Assembly (NCBI GenBank): GCA_023431345.1
Contig: JAEYWK010000174.1
Coordinates: 15,541-79,540, forward strand
DNA: 64,000 bases
Source: Pseudomonadota bacterium
GTDB lineage: Bacteria > Myxococcota_A > Polyangia > Polyangiales > Polyangiaceae
Direction of reading: 5' to 3'
Position 1 is the stretch's first letter; each line of letters opens with the position of its first letter. The position numbers and the translations under genes were made by a program. The notes below the pieces were generated by a model. The model saw only the letters and a list, made by a program, of their open reading frames with translations. It searched no databases and had not been told where the DNA came from. Positions 59,806 through 64,000 of this stretch are shown here, one piece after another.

Positions 59806-59823
59806 ACGCTATACTGGCCTCCC

Positions 59824-60708
59824 GTGAAGCTGTACCAGTTCGACGTCGACGATCCCTACGAGCTCCTGCCGCTGGCGGCGCGGCGAGCGCTCGATCACGC
59901 GGGGCGCAAGCTCTCGCTCGAAGGTTTCAAGTCGTTGCCGCGCGCGGCGCGAGAGGAGCTCGCGAAGCTGGGTTCGGCGGACGTGGTCGATCTGGCGGCG
60001 GTTCGCGGCTTCGCGGGCAGCGCCACGCCGCCTGCGCTCGAAATCGAAGCGGTCTCCGACCCGTCGCCGGCGGCGCCTTCTCCCGAGCTGCTGCAGGCTT
60101 TCGGCGCCGACAGGCCCATTCCCGCCGCGAGCTGGTCGGCGCTGTCGCCGCTCGATCGCTATGCCCTCACCAAGGTCGGCTTCGGTAAGAGCCCCGAGCG
60201 GCGTGAGCAGGCCTACGCGGAGATCATCGGCCAGAGCGCGTACTCCAGCCACGTGGCCCCCGGCGGCGGCGTGCGCATGGTCGCGGTCGGCGGCAAAGAG
60301 CCGAGCCGGCGCCGCGCGGAGGCCGAGAGCCGCGTGCGCATGAACGCGGAAGCTTTCGAGCGGGTCGCGAGCCAGAGCGCTCCCAAGGGCGACGTGCTCG
60401 GTACGGCGCGCATCGCCGCCATCATGGCCGCCAAGCGCACGGCGGAGCTCATTCCGCTGTGTCACCCGCTGTCGCTCACGCGCGTCGACGTGCAGCTCGC
60501 GCTCGACGCCGCGCAGCGCGCGGTCGACGTGCAGGTCGTGGTCGAATGCATCGATCGCACCGGCGTCGAAATGGAGGCGCTCACGGCGGCTTCGGTCGCC
60601 TCGCTCACCGTCTACGACATGCTCAAGGCCTTCGACCGTAGCATGGAGATTGGGCCCACACGCCTCACGCAAAAATCCGGTGGCCGCAGCGGAGACTTCC
60701 AGCGATGA
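59824..60708 (+). CDS. moaC: Nitrate-reductase-associated domain fused to MoaC
   Basis: 294 aa, GTG start. The C-terminal 160 residues are MoaC: MVAVGGKEPSRRRAEAES, KGDVLGTARIAAIMAAKRTA, LIPLCHPLSLTRVDV, ECIDRTGVEMEALTAASVAS and YDMLKAFDRSMEI. MoaC converts the MoaA product to cyclic pyranopterin monophosphate. The first 130 residues (MKLYQFDVDDPYELLPLAAR, KLSLEGFKSLPRAAREELAK, LSPLDRYALTKVGFGKSPER) look like the PF09655 family 'nitrate reductase associated protein', a short protein whose gene sits next to nitrate reductases in cyanobacteria. Such a fusion is new to me. It follows nasA by 18 bases and overlaps moaE (ATGA). Confidence 0.87.
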   Translation: MKLYQFDVDDPYELLPLAARRALDHAGRKLSLEGFKSLPRAAREELAKLGSADVVDLAAVRGFAGSATPPALEIEAVSDPSPAAPSPELLQAFGADRPIPAASWSALSPLDRYALTKVGFGKSPERREQAYAEIIGQSAYSSHVAPGGGVRMVAVGGKEPSRRRAEAESRVRMNAEAFERVASQSAPKGDVLGTARIAAIMAAKRTAELIPLCHPLSLTRVDVQLALDAAQRAVDVQVVVECIDRTGVEMEALTAASVASLTVYDMLKAFDRSMEIGPTRLTQKSGGRSGDFQR

Positions 60709-61172
60709 GCCTGTTTCGCTTGCTCGATTCGCCGCTCGTCGTCGCGGACGCGGTAGCGGCGGTGTCGACGCCCGAGGTGGGCGGCGTCGACGTCTTCCTG
60801 GGGCTCGTGCGGAACCACAACGACGGCCGCGCGGTCACTCGTCTCGAGTACCACGCCTACGTCTCGATGGCCGAGAAGGAGATGCAGCGCATCGCCGACG
60901 AGATCGCGGGGGAGCTGCCTGGCGTTCGTCTGGCCGCGCTGCACCGCGTCGGCTCGCTCGGCGTCGGCGAGCTGGCCGTGGTGTGCGCGGCGGGCGCCGT
61001 GCACCGGGGTGATGCCTTTCAGGCTTGCCGCGCCCTCATCGACCGTATCAAGCATCGCGTGCCGATCTGGAAGCGCGAGCACGGCCCCGATGGCCCGTAC
61101 TGGGTCGGCTGGGAAGACGCTCGCTGCGGCCACGATGGCCATGACGCCGAGCACGCGCGCCACGCTCAGTGA
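60705..61172 (+). CDS. moaE: Molybdopterin synthase catalytic subunit
   Basis: 155 aa. GVDVFLGLVRNHNDGRAVTR, LEYHAYVSMAEKEMQRI, RVGSLGVGELAVVCAAGAVH, RGDAFQACRALIDRIKHRVP and IWKREHGPDGPYWVG are the MoaE family blocks; the two catalytic lysines are in KHRVPIWKRE. It inserts sulphur into precursor Z together with MoaD, whose gene is not in this window. The start overlaps the moaC stop. The last 20 residues are rich in His and Asp (CGHDGHDAEHARHAQ), an addition not usual in the family. Confidence 0.93.
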   Translation: MSLFRLLDSPLVVADAVAAVSTPEVGGVDVFLGLVRNHNDGRAVTRLEYHAYVSMAEKEMQRIADEIAGELPGVRLAALHRVGSLGVGELAVVCAAGAVHRGDAFQACRALIDRIKHRVPIWKREHGPDGPYWVGWEDARCGHDGHDAEHARHAQ

Positions 61173-61198
61173 GCGGCGCCGCTCAGTTTCTGCGAAAC
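61170..61198. terminator. Palindrome and hairpin between moaE and the minus-strand genes
   Basis: TGAGCGGCGCCGCTCA (61170-61185) is a perfect 16-bp palindrome that includes the stop of moaE, followed at once by GTTTC-TGC-GAAAC (61186-61198), a 5-bp stem with a 3-base loop. It lies between convergent genes, so it may terminate both. No T-run is seen. Confidence 0.5.
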
Positions 61199-61216
61199 GA
61201 GCGCGGCGCGCGGGCC

Positions 61217-61789
61217 TCAGCGGCTCACGTCGCTGAGGGTGTCCCAGTCGTCGGCGACCTCCGAGCCGGGCGGAATCGGCAGGTTCGTCGCGCGCAGCGC
61301 GTCGAGCACCGCTTGCAGCGAGCGCCGTCCACTGCCGAGGGCGGCCTGGGCGGCGTCGAGCGCTGGCCCCACCGCGTAACGGGCGATGAGGGGGTTGCGA
61401 ACGCCGGCGTGCTCGACGACCACGACCTCGGCGTCCCGCGCGTCGTCGAGCAAGCGCGCGATGGTGCTGCGATCGAGCCGCGGCAGGTCGCACGCGAGCG
61501 CGAGCACGTGCGAGGCGCCGTGCGCCCTCGCGTAGCTCAACAAACCGCACAGCCCGCCGATCGGGCCGACGCCGGGCGGCACGTCGGCGATCATCGGTCG
61601 CCCCAGGTCGGCGTACGCGGGCGCCGCACCTACGAGCGTGAGCTGGGCGCTCGGCGCCGCCGCTAGCGCTTCGCGCGCGAGCCGCTCGACCAGCGTGAGG
61701 TCGCTGGCGGGCGCCCGCAACAGGCCCTTCGCGACGCCGCCCATGCGCGAGCCCTGGCCGCCGACGAAAATGCCGACGACGAGCGTCAC
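61217..61789 (-). CDS. mobA: Molybdenum cofactor guanylyltransferase-like protein
   Basis: 190 aa, GTG start overlapping the moeA stop. The nucleotidyltransferase motif is GIFVGGQGSRMGGVAKGLLR, then IADVPPGVGPIGGLCGLLSY, VLALACDLPRLDRSTIARLL and NPLIARYAVGPALDAAQAAL. MobA adds GMP to molybdopterin to make the MGD that bis-MGD enzymes such as NasA need. The start of the fold is slightly different from the usual 'ILAGG.S.RMG' (FVGGQGSRMG), but all later blocks fit; a CTP-using relative for another cofactor form is the alternative. Confidence 0.87.
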   Translation of the reverse strand: MTLVVGIFVGGQGSRMGGVAKGLLRAPASDLTLVERLAREALAAAPSAQLTLVGAAPAYADLGRPMIADVPPGVGPIGGLCGLLSYARAHGASHVLALACDLPRLDRSTIARLLDDARDAEVVVVEHAGVRNPLIARYAVGPALDAAQAALGSGRRSLQAVLDALRATNLPIPPGSEVADDWDTLSDVSR

Positions 61790-62976
61790 AGATCGTCCAA
61801 GCGCAGCGCGCTCACCTGCTCGCCCGCGGCCGCGCCGGTCGACGTCTCGGGGAGCATCACGAGCGCGTCGGCCTGCGCCATGCTGGTGGGCGCCCCCGAC
61901 GCTTGGTTTCGATGCACGTGCGCGACGCTGCCCTCGAGCCGAGCTCGGTAGAAGCCCAAGCGCCCCGGCTTCTGCGCTAGCGGGGCGGCCAGCTCCACTC
62001 GAATCGGTATCGGAAACGGCCGCCGATCGCCCTGCAGCGCGCGCAGTAGCGGCAGCCCGAACAAGCTGAGCGTGAGCTGGGCCGAGACGGGGTTGCCGGG
62101 CAAGCCGAGCACGAACGCCTGGTCACGGCGGCCAAACGCCAGGGGCTTACCGGGTTTGATCTTCACTTTCCAAAAGTCGATGCTCACGCCTTCGGCCTCG
62201 AGCGCGGCCTTCACGATGTCGTGGTCGCCCACGCTGACTCCGCCGACCGTGAGCAGCACGTCACACTCGGCGAGCGCGCCGCGGATCGCCTGGCGCGTCT
62301 CCGTGAGATCGTCGGAGCAGCGCGGCAGCCGCGCGATCTCGGCGCCCGCGCGTCGCACGAGGGCCGAGAGGCTCGGTCCGTTGGAGTCGGGGATCGAGCC
62401 GGGGCGATCGGGCGAGCCGGGCTCGCGAAGCTCGTCGCCCGTGCAGAGCAGGCGCACGCGGGGGCGGCGGGCGACCGGGAGGTTGGCGACATCGAGCGCC
62501 GCTGCCAAGCCGACACGAAAAGCGTTGAGCCGAGTGCCCTTCGACAAGGCGACGGCGCCGCGCGCCAAGTCTTCGCCGCGGCGCCGCACGTGGCTGAGCA
62601 CGGAGGGGGCGCTCGTGATGGTGACGGTGTCCCCGTCACGCTCGGTATCTTCTTGCATGACCACCGCGTCGGCTCCTTCGACGAGCGGCGCTCCCGTGAA
62701 GATGCGACAGACGCTGCCAGGGCTCAGCGAGGCGCTGCTGCCTCCCGCGCGTTGCTCGCCTGCGACGGGCAGTCGCCACGGGCCCTTTCCTGCAAAATCG
62801 CGGGTCTGGACCGCGTAGCCGTCCATGGCGCTGTAGTCGAACGGCGGCAGGTCCACGCCTGACACCAGATCTTCAGCCAAAACGCGACCATCTGCCTCAG
62901 CCACGGGAATGAGCTCGCTGGTGAGCGGCGTTATCAGCTCGAGGATCCGCTGCCGCGCGAGCTCGAATTCCAACAT
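61786..62976 (-). CDS. moeA: Molybdopterin molybdenumtransferase
   Basis: 396 aa from the ATG at 62976; the frame is open 41 codons further up. The MoeA blocks are VDLPPFDYSAMDGYAVQTRD, RIFTGAPLVEGADAVVMQED, RRRGEDLARGAVALSKGTRL, VRLLCTGDELREPG, SIPDSNGPSLSALV, LLTVGGVSVGDHDIVKAALE and KPLAFGRRDQAFVLGLPGNP. It puts molybdate into adenylated molybdopterin. It is the upstream partner of mobA on the minus strand. The 163 bases to the next start (63140, plus strand) hold the divergent promoters; I see no clear boxes there. Confidence 0.93.
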   Translation of the reverse strand: MLEFELARQRILELITPLTSELIPVAEADGRVLAEDLVSGVDLPPFDYSAMDGYAVQTRDFAGKGPWRLPVAGEQRAGGSSASLSPGSVCRIFTGAPLVEGADAVVMQEDTERDGDTVTITSAPSVLSHVRRRGEDLARGAVALSKGTRLNAFRVGLAAALDVANLPVARRPRVRLLCTGDELREPGSPDRPGSIPDSNGPSLSALVRRAGAEIARLPRCSDDLTETRQAIRGALAECDVLLTVGGVSVGDHDIVKAALEAEGVSIDFWKVKIKPGKPLAFGRRDQAFVLGLPGNPVSAQLTLSLFGLPLLRALQGDRRPFPIPIRVELAAPLAQKPGRLGFYRARLEGSVAHVHRNQASGAPTSMAQADALVMLPETSTGAAAGEQVSALRLDDL

Positions 62977-63139
62977 GCGTGGAGCATAACCTCGCCAGCA
63001 CATCAGATGGCGCGCAACTGAAGCGGGCTGAAGCCGATGAGGGGGAGGCGCGTCTAACTCAGCAGGCTCGAGCCAAGCAGCTCGCAAATCGTGTCTCATG
63101 TCTCATCCGCCCGCCTTGCCCGACCGGGGAGCCCGTACC

Positions 63140-64000
63140 ATGATCGTTCCCGTGCTCGGGCTTTCCCTCCGTTCAGGGCCGACGCCTGTCGGTCGCAGGC
63201 TAGGCCTGTTCCTCGCGGCGCTCATGGCCGCAGGCTCGCTCTCGCCTGCCAGCGCCCTCGCGCAGGCCCCGGCTGACCCGGCCGGCAGCGGCTGGTTCGA
63301 TCCGCCGCCAACGCCCGAGCCTCCGCCGCAGCCCTACTACACAGATCCGCGGGTGGACCCGCCAGCGCCTCCCGAGCCCGAGGTCGCAGATACGGACGCG
63401 AGCGCGCTCACCACCTTCAAACCCGCGCTCGATCCGTACGGACGCTGGGTGAACGACTCGAAATACGGGACGGTTTGGGTGCCGCACACCGAAGCGGTCG
63501 GGGCCGACTTCGCGCCTTACGTTTCACGCGGGCGCTGGGCGCTGACGGCGGACGACGATTGGATTTGGGTCAGCGACTACCCGTTCGGCTGGGCCGTTTT
63601 TCACTATGGCCGCTGGGTTTGGATTTCGGGCCACGGTTGGTCGTGGGTTCCGGGCCGCACGTACGCCAACGCGTGGGTCGTTTGGCGCGTGCCGACGGCC
63701 GGTTATTCGTACGTGGGCTGGGCGCCCATGCCGCCGACGTGGGTCTGGATGGGCGGATCGGCGGTGAGCCTTTGGTATTCGCCGCCCGTGCCTTACGTGT
63801 TCTGTCCCAGCGCTTACGTCTTCAACCACCACGTGCATCACCACATCGTGCATGATCGCCACGTGGTGCACCGCATCGCGCGCCATACCTACGTTCACCC
63901 AACCCCCTATCGCGCGCCTGCAGCGCCGCGCGTGCATCGTCCTGCGGCGCCCGGCGTTCGGACCGCGATTGCACCGTCGACGCCGCCGCGCGGGCCGCGC
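63140..64000 (+). CDS. Secreted DUF6600-type protein (3' part outside window)
   Basis: 287 codons of an open frame from the ATG at 63140 to the window edge. The N-terminus is a Sec signal peptide (LGLFLAALMAAGSLSPASAL, cleavage near ALAQA). A Pro-rich linker follows, then a Trp/Tyr-rich domain with the family pattern LDPYGRWVNDSKYGTVWVP, DDWIWVSDYPFGWAVFHYGR and HGWSWVPGRTYANAWVVWRV. The last visible part is His-rich (HHVHHHIVHDRHVVHRIARH) and Pro/Arg-rich. Members of DUF6600 are secreted and uncharacterised; a structural or wall role is a guess. The His run could bind metal. Confidence 0.78.
   Translation, partial: MIVPVLGLSLRSGPTPVGRRLGLFLAALMAAGSLSPASALAQAPADPAGSGWFDPPPTPEPPPQPYYTDPRVDPPAPPEPEVADTDASALTTFKPALDPYGRWVNDSKYGTVWVPHTEAVGADFAPYVSRGRWALTADDDWIWVSDYPFGWAVFHYGRWVWISGHGWSWVPGRTYANAWVVWRVPTAGYSYVGWAPMPPTWVWMGGSAVSLWYSPPVPYVFCPSAYVFNHHVHHHIVHDRHVVHRIARHTYVHPTPYRAPAAPRVHRPAAPGVRTAIAPSTPPRGPR

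Noticed and set aside
61169..61666. 165-codon plus-strand frame opposite mobA
   Set aside because: Arg/Ala/Gly-rich shadow of the minus-strand gene, whose nucleotidyltransferase motifs are clear.

Overview
The window is very GC-rich, densely packed chromosomal DNA that reads as a myxobacterium-like organism (Myxococcota, most likely class Polyangia). The clues are the many lipoproteins whose lipobox cysteine is followed by 60-120 residues of Gly/Ser/Ala spacer, a serine protease ending in a MYXO-CTERM-type tail, a MopE-type motif, a TonB_C-TonB receptor fusion and a PAS hybrid kinase. No tRNA, rRNA, CRISPR array, prophage or insertion sequence was recognised. Taxonomy is inferred from style, not from a marker gene.

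Layout. (1) 1-3.2 kb and 17.6-21.5 kb: surface lipoproteins with polysaccharide-active domains (three esterase types, a NodB-type deacetylase, a GH8 hydrolase) plus a PEBP-like lipoprotein. (2) 3.4-17.5 kb: mixed housekeeping and accessory genes: a TonB-dependent receptor divergent from a lipoprotein, two propeller-like lipoproteins, an HPP-CBS membrane protein, a hybrid histidine kinase, a GFA-family protein, a ketosynthase-like enzyme and a membrane-anchored repeat protein. (3) 21.5-26.3 kb: a tight minus-strand operon with a tri-haem lipoprotein, a propeller/di-haem lipoprotein, a small secreted protein and an FGE-like lipoprotein. (4) 26.3-31.7 kb: a sigma-like protein, DUF3817, an outer-membrane-like protein, an alkyltransferase-like DNA-repair protein convergent with an ATP-dependent DNA ligase, and a methyltransferase.

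(5) 31.8-49.0 kb: a glycan region. GmhA-, GmhB-, HddA- and HddC-type enzymes together make a GDP-D-glycero-D-manno-heptose route. Two nucleotide-sugar epimerases/dehydratases, two GT39-type membrane transferases, a YfhO-like membrane protein, a methyltransferase, a fusion of a methyltransferase-like domain to a GT2 domain, and a membrane sulfatase-fold enzyme accompany it. Eight of these genes (41420-49035) run as one operon with ATGA/GTGA-style overlaps.

(6) 49.2-63.0 kb: a nitrate assimilation and molybdenum-cofactor island. It has MoaA, a HemD-like/NirB/NirD single polypeptide, NarK, a fused DmsB-DmsC-like electron-transfer subunit, NasA, a nitrate-reductase-associated domain fused to MoaC, MoaE, MobA and MoeA. 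Nitrate would enter by NarK, be reduced in the cytoplasm by NasA with electrons probably from quinol through the DmsBC-like protein, and nitrite would go to ammonium by the NirBD part using siroheme. The Mo genes build the NasA cofactor. The unusual gene fusions in this island are the most notable content. (7) 63.1 kb to the end: a truncated secreted DUF6600-type protein.
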